DNA of 64,000 nt from assembly GCA_016283355.1 (NCBI GenBank), contig JAEEMS010000025.1:1-64000 (forward strand), given 5' to 3'. The notes under the pieces were generated by a model. That model was not told the DNA's origin. It saw nothing but the letters and a program-made list of their open reading frames with translations, and did no database searches. Origin of the DNA: Elusimicrobiaceae bacterium (GTDB taxonomy: Bacteria > Elusimicrobiota > Elusimicrobia > Elusimicrobiales > Elusimicrobiaceae). Position 1 is the stretch's first letter. Each line of letters begins with the position of its first letter. The translations under genes and the position numbers were made by a program. Below, piece after piece: positions 49,899 through 59,307 of the stretch.

Positions 49899-51748
49899 CG
49901 GGGTTTTTCCTCCAACAATTTAAGCACGGTGTATGCTTTGGCCGCTTGTTGTTTGACGGACGTACCGGCCGCAGCGGGGGCAAAACGCAACGCTTCGAGT
50001 TGTTGCCACAGCGTGGCAAAAGAACGGAGTGTATCGTTGGGATAACCGCGTTGTTGCAGGGAAGATACCACTTCTTTAAGCGGTGTACTGCCGGTATGAA
50101 TATTTAATTTGTGGGCCAAGTACAGCGAGAGTGCTTCGGAAATTTGTTCGTAGGAAGTAGCTTTTTGCAAACTGCGTTTGGCTTCCCCGTATGCGCGGGT
50201 GGAGGCGGAACGGTTGCGCCCCAGTAAGCAGAAAAGGAGTGTCAACCCGACCAGCCCCAACGCGGCCCAATTGATATATTCAAAGCGCGATAAACGTGCC
50301 AGGAAATTTTCTTGCGGGGCGGGGGTTGTTTTTAAGTAAGTAATATCGGAGCCCAATGTTTGCAAGCCATTGTTAGAAGGCAGAGAAGTGCTGAAATCTA
50401 CGCTGCGGTTGGCGGCAGAGGAAGGGTTCACTTGCAACGAAATCGGTTGGGTTTGTAACGTTTTGTATTGCCCGAGGGTAGGGTCAAAATAGGTCCATTC
50501 AATCGGCGGGATGGTATAAACGCCGGGGGAAGAAGGGACTAACACGGTTTTGAATGTTTTATAGTTACGTTTGCCGGTGCCGGAAGCAGGGGCAACCGGG
50601 TAACTTTTGAACCCGGGCAGTTCCGGAAAATTCAAATCTTTGACGGTTTTTAAATTGCCCGAATGGGTGACCGTTACGGATAAATTCACACTTTCTCCGG
50701 CTTCAACCTCTTTGGGGTCCGCGGCGGCCGAAAGTGTGTATCCGGCCCCTACGGCTCCGTAAAAAGAAGCGGGGCGCCCTTCGGTAGGAAGGGGACGGAT
50801 TTGTACATATATCGGTGCCGACTCAAAAACACGCGGCGTGGCGGAAACGGGCGTGATACCGAACAACCGGTCAAACCAGTTAAAGGGAGAAGCGGTAAAC
50901 TCGATAGATGCCGAGGAAATAGTGCCTTTTCCGGGGGCGGCTCCTACCAACTGGTAGCGCATTTCCCGGTAATAGAAAACGCGGTCTCCGATAGTTTGGT
51001 GCCCCTCGCTGGATCCTGCATCTTCCATGAACAAATTGGATACTTCCGGTGCGTGATAAGGGGCGTTATCAAACGCTTGGGCATAATAAAACCGTACGGC
51101 CAATGTAAAGGATTGTCCGACGTAAGGGCGCGAGTTGCTCACAGCCGATACCAAGAAAAACGGTTCGCTTTGGCCGCGTTTATACGCTTGTTGTGTCAGC
51201 TCGCGCGAAGTGGAAAGGGTCAACGCTTCTCTGGGGGTTAAGTTCCCGGTGCCGTTAATATGCTCCATCCCGAAAGGCGGAGAAAGCGGATCATCTGCTG
51301 GCGGTATATCGGTGGCAGTGTTGGTTGCGGTGGCAGAATCGGTAGCCACGGTAGTGCCGACGACAGCGGGTGTGGGAGAAGAATTGGAGGTAGCGTCGCG
51401 GTAAATGCGTATGTTAATAGGGTCCGTTTGGTAGGTCTGGCCGTTGTAATCAATCCGAATCGGCCCGATGGTGGCATTTCCTACTAAACGCGGAACGAGT
51501 ATATAACGAAACTCGTACGATGTCTTGCCGTTGATAGAATAACTATTGGATACTCTGGAATAGACATTGAAAGCGGGTAAACTGGGTAACTGCGGACGAA
51601 TATTTGTGCCCCCTTGTACATGCAAGGACAGCGTCATTTCATCATCCAGTGAAATTTCTGTTTTATCTACTTGGGCCGTTATTTGGATCTGTGCCCAAAC
51701 AAGCGGTGTGCACAACATCCATACAAACCCTAACCACGCTTTTCTCAT
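49895..51748 (-). CDS. batD: BatD oxygen-tolerance family protein
   Basis: This 617-residue protein has signal peptide RKAWLGFVWMLCTPLVWAQ and then repeated beta-sandwich modules starting with ITAQVDKTEISLDDEMTLSL. It has one membrane helix near 500 (INWAALGLVGLTLLFCLL) and a cytosolic helical tail. BatD is thought to contact the membrane VWA proteins BatA and BatB. The start codon overlaps the batC stop (TAATG). It is in standard bat gene order. Confidence 0.9.
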   Translation of the reverse strand: MRKAWLGFVWMLCTPLVWAQIQITAQVDKTEISLDDEMTLSLHVQGGTNIRPQLPSLPAFNVYSRVSNSYSINGKTSYEFRYILVPRLVGNATIGPIRIDYNGQTYQTDPINIRIYRDATSNSSPTPAVVGTTVATDSATATNTATDIPPADDPLSPPFGMEHINGTGNLTPREALTLSTSRELTQQAYKRGQSEPFFLVSAVSNSRPYVGQSFTLAVRFYYAQAFDNAPYHAPEVSNLFMEDAGSSEGHQTIGDRVFYYREMRYQLVGAAPGKGTISSASIEFTASPFNWFDRLFGITPVSATPRVFESAPIYVQIRPLPTEGRPASFYGAVGAGYTLSAAADPKEVEAGESVNLSVTVTHSGNLKTVKDLNFPELPGFKSYPVAPASGTGKRNYKTFKTVLVPSSPGVYTIPPIEWTYFDPTLGQYKTLQTQPISLQVNPSSAANRSVDFSTSLPSNNGLQTLGSDITYLKTTPAPQENFLARLSRFEYINWAALGLVGLTLLFCLLGRNRSASTRAYGEAKRSLQKATSYEQISEALSLYLAHKLNIHTGSTPLKEVVSSLQQRGYPNDTLRSFATLWQQLEALRFAPAAAGTSVKQQAAKAYTVLKLLEEKPR

Positions 51749-52419
51749 TACCAATCTTTCTCCACGTTAAAATTGTTCCCGCTGCCGCGGCCTTGCTGCG
51801 AAGGCGCTTTTTTCTCGTTGTTGCGGGCCATTTGCAAAATGCGCTCCGCATCTTCTTGGTTCATTTGTTGCGGTTGCGGTTGTTGCTTGGCTTCTTGCTG
51901 TTGGTCTTGAGGGGACTGCCCACCGTTGTCGGATTGGTCTTTGTTATCCTGGTTGGGAGAATTTTTATCCTCGTTTTTGTCATTTTGTTTGTTTTGGTTA
52001 TTTTTGCTGGGCGGATTGGATAACACCAATTGTAAATTGTGAATGGCTTCTTTGTCGTTGGGATTTTTTAAAATGGCTTGTTTGTAGGATTCGATGGCTT
52101 TTTCTTTGTTGTTGGCGCGGTAATACGTATTGCCCAAATTAAACAACGCATCTTGTTGCAAACGGCTGCCGTCCTGCGCCGATTGGGTAAAAGCTTTTTC
52201 GGCAGCGGAATAATCTTTTAGAAAATAAGACGAAGCTCCCGCCCCAAAGGAGGCCTGCGTGTTTTGCGGTTGTTTCTTTAAAATTTGATTATAAACGTCC
52301 AACGCTTGCCCGTATTTTTGCGACTTATACAGTTTGCCGCCTTCGCGTAAATCCGCCCGCACCCCACCCAGCAAGGGCAGCGCACAAAAACAGCAAAGTA
52401 GCGTGAGGTAATGCTTCAT
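51748..52419 (-). CDS. batC: BatC TPR protein
   Basis: This 223-residue exported protein has signal peptide KHYLTLLCCFCALPLLGGVRA and three TPR repeats (YGQALDVYNQILKKQPQNTQ, AAEKAFTQSAQDGSRLQQDA, AIESYKQAILKNPNDKEAIH). A long low-complexity region of Asn, Gln, Asp and Lys follows (residues about 140-200). Such disordered tails occur in BatC proteins of other phyla. Translation starts at 52419 since the longer frame upstream overlaps batB. Confidence 0.87.
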   Translation of the reverse strand: MKHYLTLLCCFCALPLLGGVRADLREGGKLYKSQKYGQALDVYNQILKKQPQNTQASFGAGASSYFLKDYSAAEKAFTQSAQDGSRLQQDALFNLGNTYYRANNKEKAIESYKQAILKNPNDKEAIHNLQLVLSNPPSKNNQNKQNDKNEDKNSPNQDNKDQSDNGGQSPQDQQQEAKQQPQPQQMNQEDAERILQMARNNEKKAPSQQGRGSGNNFNVEKDW

Positions 52420-52423
52420 ATAT

Positions 52424-53452
52424 TCATTGTACCTTTTTTGAAGATTCTTTTTTCTGTCCGCGCGGCCAAAACAAATAGACGGCCAAACAAAGGATTGCCA
52501 GCCCCAACGGGAAGGCATAACGGTTTTTGTAAATTTTGTGAGCGGCCGTTTTGGCTGTGGAACGGTCTACCCCTTTTAAAGCGTTTTCTACTTCGTTGGC
52601 TACGCGGGCCGGGGAAGAATAGGCAATGTAGGTGCCTTCGGTGGCTTTTGCCAATTCCACGAGGGTTTTTTCATCCAATTTGGAAACGACGGTTTTTCCC
52701 TCTTTGTCTTTCTTGTATTCAAGCACTTTGCCGCTTGCATCCACCTTGTCGGGCAGAATAGCTCCCTCTGTTGTGCCGATGCCGATGGCAATCACACGGA
52801 TATTATTTTGCTGGGCGACTTGTCGGGCGGCCTGTAATTCTTCCGGGGAATGGTCTTCCCCGTCGGTCAGCAGAATAAGGGCTTTTTTGCCGGGATATTT
52901 GGACAACATACGGGCGGCCAACGTAACCGGCGCGGCTAAAGCAGTTCCCGGAACAGGTAACATATTCGGTTGTAAACGGGCAATAAACGATTCCAACGCT
53001 TCCGTATCGGTGGTAATCGGGCATTGGATAAACGCTTGCGAAGTAAATGCGATAATGCCGATGCGGTCGTCTTTGAGTTGGTTGACTAACATTTGGAGCA
53101 TTTGCTTGGCGTTGTCCAATCGGTCGGGGGAGAGGTCTTGCGCCCGCATGGAAGCCGATACGTCCACCGCAATTACCGTCTGTGCAAATTGGCCTTCGGT
53201 CTGTACGATTTCCGTTCCCCATTGGGGCCCGGCCAACGCCATAAACAGGAAGAAAACCGCTGCTATAAAAAATACGCTGCGCCAAACGGAAGGTGCCCGC
53301 AGCGAGGCGGTCAATTTTTGGTATGCTCCCGCGCCAAACAACGCGTGTACATACCGGTTTTTAAGTCGTTTGCCTAACCACAAAACAAGCAAAAGCCCCA
53401 GTAATACCGGTACAAAATAGACGAAATAAAAAGGTTTCGCAAATAAATTCAT
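52424..53452 (-). CDS. batB: BatB VWA membrane protein
   Basis: This 342-residue protein has two N-terminal membrane helices, a VWA domain, and one C-terminal helix. The MIDAS motif is VIAVDVSASMRAQDLSPDRLD and later LILLTDGEDHSPEE supplies the Asp. It is co-transcribed with batA, 0 nt apart. BatA and BatB are metal-dependent membrane VWA proteins proposed to form a complex with MoxR. Confidence 0.9.
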   Translation of the reverse strand: MNLFAKPFYFVYFVPVLLGLLLVLWLGKRLKNRYVHALFGAGAYQKLTASLRAPSVWRSVFFIAAVFFLFMALAGPQWGTEIVQTEGQFAQTVIAVDVSASMRAQDLSPDRLDNAKQMLQMLVNQLKDDRIGIIAFTSQAFIQCPITTDTEALESFIARLQPNMLPVPGTALAAPVTLAARMLSKYPGKKALILLTDGEDHSPEELQAARQVAQQNNIRVIAIGIGTTEGAILPDKVDASGKVLEYKKDKEGKTVVSKLDEKTLVELAKATEGTYIAYSSPARVANEVENALKGVDRSTAKTAAHKIYKNRYAFPLGLAILCLAVYLFWPRGQKKESSKKVQ

Positions 53453-54580
53453 TTAAGGTACCTTTATAAAAACAAGTTTTTCCAAAAAGAAAGCAACCAA
53501 TATGCCGCCCAATGCCCACAGCAAAAGCGGGAAATAAACGTCCGTTTTATTGACGGAAGAAGACGGCGTGAAAACGGTTGTTTCCAATTCGTTGATTTTT
53601 TCGTAAATTTGCTCGAGTTCCCGTTCGTTTTTTGCGCGGTAGAATTTGCCGCCCGTCAAATTGGCAATTTCCATCAGAAGTCCTTCGTTAATTTCATCTT
53701 CCTCACTGGAGAAAGCCGTTTCGCCCGGCGCACTGGCGGTGCCAATGGTGTAGACACGGATGTTGTAACTTTGGGCTGCTTTGGCTGCTAAAACCGGCGT
53801 GACGGCCCCGGCGTTGGAATCTCCGTCCGTGAGTAAAATGATTACTTTGCTTTTGGCTTTGCTGTCTTTGAGGTGGTTGACCGCTACGCCCAGTCCGTCA
53901 CCAATGGCGGTCCAATGCGGGTCCACCATACCTAAAAACATGGTAGAGATATATTCTTGCAGGGCTTCGTGGTCCAGGGTAAGCGGAACTTGCAACATGG
54001 CCTGATTGGCAAATACCACTAAGCCGATCCGGTCGCTGGGGCGCTTGGTCACAAAGCGTTTGGCGGTTTCTTGGGCAGCAATAAACCGGTTGGGCAAGAA
54101 ATCTTGTTTTTGCATGGAGGCCGACACGTCCATCAGTAGCATAATGTCCACGCCTTCGGTAGGGGGGAGAACGGTGCGTTCTACTCGCATGGGCCGTGCC
54201 AATGCTACAATGAGCAAACATAAACTGAGCAAGTAAATAAATTGCGGTAACCAATCGGTAAACAACACGCGCAACGAAGTTTGTTCCGGTTGTAAATGTG
54301 CTAACGGAAAATGAATGCGGCGGTTGAAATTCCCCTTATATAAAGAGGCCGCTACCGCAATGGCAAAAGGAAGGACCAACAAAAGCAAAGCATACGGTCG
54401 GGCGAATTCTACGTGAGTGGCCAGGAAACGGGTAAACACCATGGCAAAAAAACTAAAAATCGTCAGCCCGCTCAAAATGGCCAACAGCCATAGTTGCAAA
54501 CGCTGATTTTTTGTGTAAAACGAACGGCTGATGACGGCCGCAAAAAGCAAAATGAGGAAGATAAAAAATAAAGCGGTCAT
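53453..54580 (-). CDS. batA: BatA VWA membrane protein
   Basis: This 375-residue protein has N-terminal membrane segments (FFIFLILLFAAVIS, LWLLAILSGLTIFSFFAM, LLLLVLPFAIAVAASL), then a VWA domain with MIDAS DIMLLMDVSASMQKQDFLPN and VIILLTDGDSNAGAVTP, and a C-terminal helix. It is a paralogue of batB. It overlaps the preceding gene by 4 nt. Confidence 0.9.
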   Translation of the reverse strand: MTALFFIFLILLFAAVISRSFYTKNQRLQLWLLAILSGLTIFSFFAMVFTRFLATHVEFARPYALLLLVLPFAIAVAASLYKGNFNRRIHFPLAHLQPEQTSLRVLFTDWLPQFIYLLSLCLLIVALARPMRVERTVLPPTEGVDIMLLMDVSASMQKQDFLPNRFIAAQETAKRFVTKRPSDRIGLVVFANQAMLQVPLTLDHEALQEYISTMFLGMVDPHWTAIGDGLGVAVNHLKDSKAKSKVIILLTDGDSNAGAVTPVLAAKAAQSYNIRVYTIGTASAPGETAFSSEEDEINEGLLMEIANLTGGKFYRAKNERELEQIYEKINELETTVFTPSSSVNKTDVYFPLLLWALGGILVAFFLEKLVFIKVP

Positions 54581-55488
54581 TTTTTCTCCTCCTGGGTGGT
54601 GGGCGGTTGCGGAGTTGTTTTACGGATGAGCGTTTGCAAATAGGTAATATCCCGGTTGCGTTGCGCTTCCGAAGGAACAACCTTGGCAAATTTTACCAAA
54701 TCTCCGGCGGTTAAAAATTCTTTCAGTTCCGGCAGTACGGGGTTTAAACCGTTTATTTTTTTAGCATGGCGCAACAGTTCGGTGGAAGTGTCGGCCGAAG
54801 CATCCATAGAGAAGCGGCGCCACAGGTATTCGCGCAGAATGTCAAAAAGCGAAATGTAGAAAATTTTGTATTGTTGTTTTTCCCATAGGCCGCTATTAAC
54901 GAGAGCGTCAATTTTGGACAGTGCAATCACGTGGCAAGGGCGGTTGTCCACTTCTTTGCCGAAACGTTGCCAGGCCGGGCCTTGGTCTTCCGTTTTTTTG
55001 CGTCCCCAGAATAATAAATAAAGGATGATTCCCAATATAAGCGCTACGAGTAACCATTTGAGCCAACTTACCGGAACTTTCGGGTTGCGGATTTCGCGCA
55101 AGTTAGGGTCTTTAAATAACCGGACGGGTTTAACGGTAATCGGGAATTCCAACGTGTGGGAAGACGGTGCCGTTGTGGCCGATTGTACGTCCAGCGTGAC
55201 GGTAAAAGTGGAGAGTTGCAGCGCAAAAGGCATTACGGTAAAACGGAAAGCGGTGGTGCCGGGGGAAGTTTGTTCTTGTTGCTTATCGGTGATTTCAAAA
55301 TCTTGTGTGGCCGGTTGGCTGCTCAACGTAACGGTAGTGCCGGGCGTGTGGGTAACAATCAGCGCTGCCTCAAAAGGTTGTGCGAATGAGGCCGTTTCGG
55401 GCACGTGGGACTCTGCCACCTGCACCGTTTGCGCACGGCCGGGTACGAGACAAAGGATACAGGCAAAAAGAAAAATCAATTTTTTCAT
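54577..55488 (-). CDS. Bat-operon membrane protein (BatG/DUF4381-like position)
   Basis: This 303-residue protein has a signal peptide (KKLIFLFACILCLVPGRA), a periplasmic beta domain (VTLSSQPATQDFEITD), one membrane helix (WLLVALILGIILYLLFW, about 160) and a cytosolic helical domain (RREYLWRRFSMDASADTSTEL-like). This architecture is found in the gene between DUF58 and batA in other Bat operons. It overlaps batA by 4 nt. The ATG at 55488 gives the proper signal peptide. Confidence 0.82.
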   Translation of the reverse strand: MKKLIFLFACILCLVPGRAQTVQVAESHVPETASFAQPFEAALIVTHTPGTTVTLSSQPATQDFEITDKQQEQTSPGTTAFRFTVMPFALQLSTFTVTLDVQSATTAPSSHTLEFPITVKPVRLFKDPNLREIRNPKVPVSWLKWLLVALILGIILYLLFWGRKKTEDQGPAWQRFGKEVDNRPCHVIALSKIDALVNSGLWEKQQYKIFYISLFDILREYLWRRFSMDASADTSTELLRHAKKINGLNPVLPELKEFLTAGDLVKFAKVVPSEAQRNRDITYLQTLIRKTTPQPPTTQEEKK

Positions 55489-55489
55489 A

Positions 55490-56380
55490 TTATTTCCGTA
55501 TTTTTTTAGCCCGCTGTTTGAAAAACGCAATGACAGGATCGGCTGTGGAGCCGGCCGTATCAATTAAAATCGGTTCTACTTTGTAGGGCTGAAATAATTT
55601 TTTCAAATCGTCGCTTTGGTGTTGACGGTAATTTTGCAATGCCTGGTTGAGTTCACCCGAGGCCAAACTGAGTGTATCTTCTTCGCCTGTTTCCGGGTCC
55701 GTTACTTGCAAACAGACAGGCAACCGCGGCAAGGAAAGTTCCCGTTTGTCCTGCAGAATAACCGGGATTAAATCAAATTTTTTGGCGGCCAATTTAAACG
55801 GTTTTTCGAAGGAAGAGACCGGGGAAATAAAGTCCGACATTAAAATCAAAATCCCGGAGTGTTTCATCACTTTTAAAAGTGTTTCCAAACACAAGCCGAT
55901 ATCGGTTTTACGGTGTTTGGGTTCAAAAGCCACCAGTTCGCGGATAAGGCGTAAAATATGTTTTTGGCCTTTGCGCGGCGGCAGGAAAAGTTCCACTTGG
56001 TCCGAGAATAACAAAAGCCCGACTTTATCGTTGTTATGCAGCGCCGAGAATGCAAACAACGCGGCTAACTCCGCGGCGGCTTCCAATTTAAGTTTATCGG
56101 CCGAACCGAAATGTTGCGAACCGGATACATCACACGCGATAAACAGCGTCAGTTCGCGCTCTTCGTTAAATTTTTTAATGTAGGGGACCCCGGTGCGGGC
56201 AGTGACGTTCCAGTCGATATTGCGCACGTCATCGCCGGGGGAGTATTCCCGCACTTCGGAAAATTCAATCCCCTGGCCTTTAAACGTGCTTAAATATTCT
56301 CCGGCAAACGTCTCCGATACCAATTTATTGGTTTGGATTTCAATCTGCCGGACTTTTTTTAATATTTCCGCTGTGTCCAC
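55490..56380 (-). CDS. DUF58 protein of the MoxR/Bat system
   Basis: This protein of about 296 residues has a DUF58 domain. It starts VDTAEILKKVRQIEIQTNKL, then GEYLSTFKGQGIEFSEVREY, DDVRNIDWNVTARTG, and a degenerate VWA-like core (FIACDVSGSQHFGSA). DUF58 proteins accompany MoxR ATPases. The GTG at 56380 is chosen because GGAGG lies 7 nt upstream and it fits the family N terminus. A GTG at 56395, overlapping the moxR stop (TAGTG), is the alternative. Confidence 0.87.
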   Translation of the reverse strand: MDTAEILKKVRQIEIQTNKLVSETFAGEYLSTFKGQGIEFSEVREYSPGDDVRNIDWNVTARTGVPYIKKFNEERELTLFIACDVSGSQHFGSADKLKLEAAAELAALFAFSALHNNDKVGLLLFSDQVELFLPPRKGQKHILRLIRELVAFEPKHRKTDIGLCLETLLKVMKHSGILILMSDFISPVSSFEKPFKLAAKKFDLIPVILQDKRELSLPRLPVCLQVTDPETGEEDTLSLASGELNQALQNYRQHQSDDLKKLFQPYKVEPILIDTAGSTADPVIAFFKQRAKKIRK

Positions 56381-56394
56381 GCGGTCCTCCGGCA

Positions 56395-57378
56395 CTACGG
56401 TACATCAACCGTATCGAAAATCTGTTTGACAATCTGGTCCGAGGTGACGTTTTCGGCCTCGGCTTCATACGACAAAAGCACGCGGTGGCGTAGCACATCC
56501 AAACCGATGGCTTTGATGTCTTCGGGGGTAACGTAACCGCGACCGTTTAAGAAGGCATAGGCCTTGGCGGCTTGCGTCAGGAAAATGGTGGCACGCGGGC
56601 TGGCCCCGTACGCAATATAGGAAGACAATTTTTCCAACCCTACGTCTTTGGGATTGCGGGTGGCAAACACTAAGCTGACGATATAATTTTTGATTTTATC
56701 GTCCACATAAATACCGTCGCACACTTGGCGGGCTTTGAGGATCATTTCCGGGGTAACTTGGGAATTTAGTTCAATTTTTTGGTGGCTTGCCATTCGTTCC
56801 AAAATCTGTTTTTCTTCGTCTTTGGTCGGGTAGGTGACAAGCACTTTAAGCATAAAGCGGTCCACTTGCGCTTCGGGCAAGGGGTAGGTACCTTCTTGTT
56901 CCACCGGGTTTTGGGTGGCCAGTACCATAAAAGGAGCGGGAAGGGGGTAGGTTTTCTCGCCGATGGTTACTTGGCGTTCCTGCATGGCTTCCAAGAGGGC
57001 GCTTTGCACTTTGGCGGGGGAACGGTTGATTTCATCGGCCAGCACAAAGTTGGCAAAAATCGGCCCGCGTTTGGGATAGAACAAGCCGTCTTTGGGGTTG
57101 AAAATCAGCGTACCGGTAATATCGGCCGGTAACAAATCCGGGGTAAATTGGATGCGTTGGAAAACGCCGTGAATGGCTTGGGCCAACGTTTTAACCGCCA
57201 ACGTTTTGGCCAAACCCGGTACACCCTCAATAAGTACGTGCCCGTCGGCCAGTAAGGCCACTAACATTTTTTCCAGCAGGGCTTCTTGCCCTACGATTAC
57301 TTTACTGATTTCCCGTTTTAAATCTTGCAGAAATAAACTTTCTTGTTGTGCTTGTTTGTTGATGGTAGAAATATCCAT
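56395..57378 (-). CDS. moxR: MoxR-type AAA+ ATPase
   Basis: This 327-residue AAA+ protein has Walker A LIEGVPGLAKTLAVKTLA, Walker B NFVLADEINRSPAKVQSALL, sensor 1 FMVLATQNPVEQEGTYPLPE and the C-terminal lid. Known MoxR proteins act as chaperones on VWA partners, here the Bat proteins. It heads the 11-gene operon; a TATAAT lies about 30 nt upstream and AGGGGG serves as SD. Confidence 0.94.
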   Translation of the reverse strand: MDISTINKQAQQESLFLQDLKREISKVIVGQEALLEKMLVALLADGHVLIEGVPGLAKTLAVKTLAQAIHGVFQRIQFTPDLLPADITGTLIFNPKDGLFYPKRGPIFANFVLADEINRSPAKVQSALLEAMQERQVTIGEKTYPLPAPFMVLATQNPVEQEGTYPLPEAQVDRFMLKVLVTYPTKDEEKQILERMASHQKIELNSQVTPEMILKARQVCDGIYVDDKIKNYIVSLVFATRNPKDVGLEKLSSYIAYGASPRATIFLTQAAKAYAFLNGRGYVTPEDIKAIGLDVLRHRVLLSYEAEAENVTSDQIVKQIFDTVDVP

Positions 57379-57407
57379 ACAGCAACCCCCTAGTGGTATT
57401 TTCTTAC

Positions 57408-57413
57408 ATTATA
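57408..57413 (-). promoter_or_regulatory. -10 box of the moxR-bat operon
   Basis: Minus-strand TATAAT 30 nt before the moxR start, leaving a normal leader with SD. Confidence 0.55.
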
Positions 57414-57448
57414 AAAAAAATAAACAAGTTTGTGAAGGTAAAAAAGGA

Positions 57449-58549
57449 TTATTTTTTGAATCGTTTGAGTTGCTTTTTTCTTTTGTAATGGCGTATTAAT
57501 TTAACGGCGCAATAGATGCAACAGCCATACGCAAATAAAAGGGGCGGAAGGAAGATTAGAATCCCCACACGTGGCAGGGTGGACACAAACAGCGTCAACA
57601 AAACGGCGGCTGTTGTTACGAAAATGAGGTTCAAAATATATTTATCTGCTTGCTCGGCAGAAAGCGGTACGGGCATGCTTTGATGCGAATGGGTACCCGT
57701 GCGCAAGTGGGTTTGAATTTGTTCTTCCACAAAATTCCGGTAATCTGTCACAAGGTTGCCGGTGCTTTCCCCTGCGCTTAACGGACGAGAAGGAGGTTGG
57801 TTGGACGAGGCATTGCTCAGTTCTTCGTAAAGATCACGGTTACTACCGGCGTTGTTTTTTAATAGGGCGGCGTAACGTTGCACATCCTGTATGTCGGAGG
57901 GATTGTCTTGAAATAAGCGTTCCTGGCCGCTTCCTTTGTAAGGGGTGGAACTATATGGAACTGTAAACTTATACGAAAAAGAAGCAAAACGGTTGGCGTA
58001 ATCCAATAACGGAAAAATCCCTTCTATATCGCAAAAGTGAATAAATGTGTAAATAGCTGTTTTGTGCCCAAAGGATAATGTTAACGACGTCACCCGGGGG
58101 GTCCATGTTTTATCGAAATGTCGTTTCTTGTCAATGTGAATCGTTAACTGCAGGGACGTTTGTTCGTAAGCAAGAAAAACGGGTTCCTCCTTCAGCAATA
58201 AAACGCCCGTGGGTTGAAAATCAAGCTCGGTGATATCGTCTCTTTTAGCGAGGGGAACATCCCGAAAAAATAAGAAAAAATAGTACTGCGTGCCAATAAC
58301 AAATAACGCGTACAACGTGGCTGCAACCAACACGAGCGTCAGTAAAAAATCTTGATCGGCGATGGTTGCTTTCATTGTTCCCAACCACAGCTTAAAAGGG
58401 GTGGCCCAACTGCCTGTGTACCAACGGCAAATTACCCAAGCAAGCGGAACGCCCGCCACGATCAGCCAACGAAACAATTCCCGGCCGGAGGGTAATTGGA
58501 TGTTTCCTAGATTAAATCCGTCTGTGGAAAGATTGATCTTGTATTTCAT
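57449..58549 (-). CDS. membrane protein of unknown function, tandem family C copy 1
   Basis: This 366-residue protein has membrane helices at about 25-45, 72-92, and a pair near the C terminus (about 305-350). The core carries LDFQPTGVLLLKEEPVFLAYEQTSLQLTIHID (quoted in part), then SFGHKTAIYTFIHFCDIEGIFPLLDYANRFASFSYKF (quoted in part), and NFVEEQIQTHLRTG. The same blocks recur in the two upstream genes. Family unknown. It directly abuts the end of copy 2 (TAAATG). Its 3' end lies close to the moxR promoter. Confidence 0.78.
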   Translation of the reverse strand: MKYKINLSTDGFNLGNIQLPSGRELFRWLIVAGVPLAWVICRWYTGSWATPFKLWLGTMKATIADQDFLLTLVLVAATLYALFVIGTQYYFFLFFRDVPLAKRDDITELDFQPTGVLLLKEEPVFLAYEQTSLQLTIHIDKKRHFDKTWTPRVTSLTLSFGHKTAIYTFIHFCDIEGIFPLLDYANRFASFSYKFTVPYSSTPYKGSGQERLFQDNPSDIQDVQRYAALLKNNAGSNRDLYEELSNASSNQPPSRPLSAGESTGNLVTDYRNFVEEQIQTHLRTGTHSHQSMPVPLSAEQADKYILNLIFVTTAAVLLTLFVSTLPRVGILIFLPPLLFAYGCCIYCAVKLIRHYKRKKQLKRFKK

Positions 58550-59212
58550 TTATCTTCGTTGCAGTTGTTTCAATTTATTTTTGGTCCGGGAGTAACGCCA
58601 TAAATTGCGCACACCGTCTAACGCCAACAATACTATCAATCCGGTAAACAGCCAAATGATGAAGCGGTTTTCGGGTGTTTTAGCTGTGGGAAGGAGGAGA
58701 AAGATAAAACAACACAATAAAATGCTTATCCAAACCAATCCTACACAAATACTAAAGATTCGTCTTGGCGGGAAGGGTAAATGAATGCCGTATCTTTGAT
58801 GGTTTTGAATTTGTTCCCGTACAAATTGTTGGTAATCCAATAAACTGTTGCGAGAACTGTGTTTTTGAAAAGTATACGAAAATCCGCCAAAGCGGGAGGT
58901 AAGTTCCAAAAGCGGGAAAATTTCTTCAAACCCGCAACGATGTTCCACCGAATAAGTAACGCCTTCATAAGTAAATTCCAGCGTGAGTTGAATTACTTTA
59001 TTCACGTGACCGTTTTTGCCTTGGCGGACGCGGTCAATGTGAATCACCATTTCCAGCGACGTTTGGTCGTAAGGTAAAACGATGGGAAGTTTCCCTTCTA
59101 AGATAACGTCGGCCGGTTGAAAATCTAAGGCCCGTATATTTTGATTATCGCCGCTGCCGAAGATCTTTGCAAGTGAAAACGGAGGATTGATTTTAAATTT
59201 CATACGCTTCAT
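58550..59212 (-). CDS. membrane protein of unknown function, tandem family C copy 2
   Basis: This protein of about 220 residues shares with copy 1 the blocks LDFQPADVILEGKLPIVLPYD, EIFPLLELTSRFGGFSYTFQ and DYQQFVREQIQNHQRYG, then has two membrane helices at the C terminus. It lacks the N-terminal helices of copy 1. The start may be 59212 or a neighbouring ATG at 59203. No SD is clear. Function unknown. Confidence 0.75.
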   Translation of the reverse strand: MKRMKFKINPPFSLAKIFGSGDNQNIRALDFQPADVILEGKLPIVLPYDQTSLEMVIHIDRVRQGKNGHVNKVIQLTLEFTYEGVTYSVEHRCGFEEIFPLLELTSRFGGFSYTFQKHSSRNSLLDYQQFVREQIQNHQRYGIHLPFPPRRIFSICVGLVWISILLCCFIFLLLPTAKTPENRFIIWLFTGLIVLLALDGVRNLWRYSRTKNKLKQLQRR

Positions 59213-59307
59213 TGTACACAATAAAAAGCGTTTTGTGTGAAGAAACGGAGCGCTCGATTTTCCCGAATTATTGAAAGGATTTTTCTTATTAAAAAGTTCC
59301 CGGGTTG

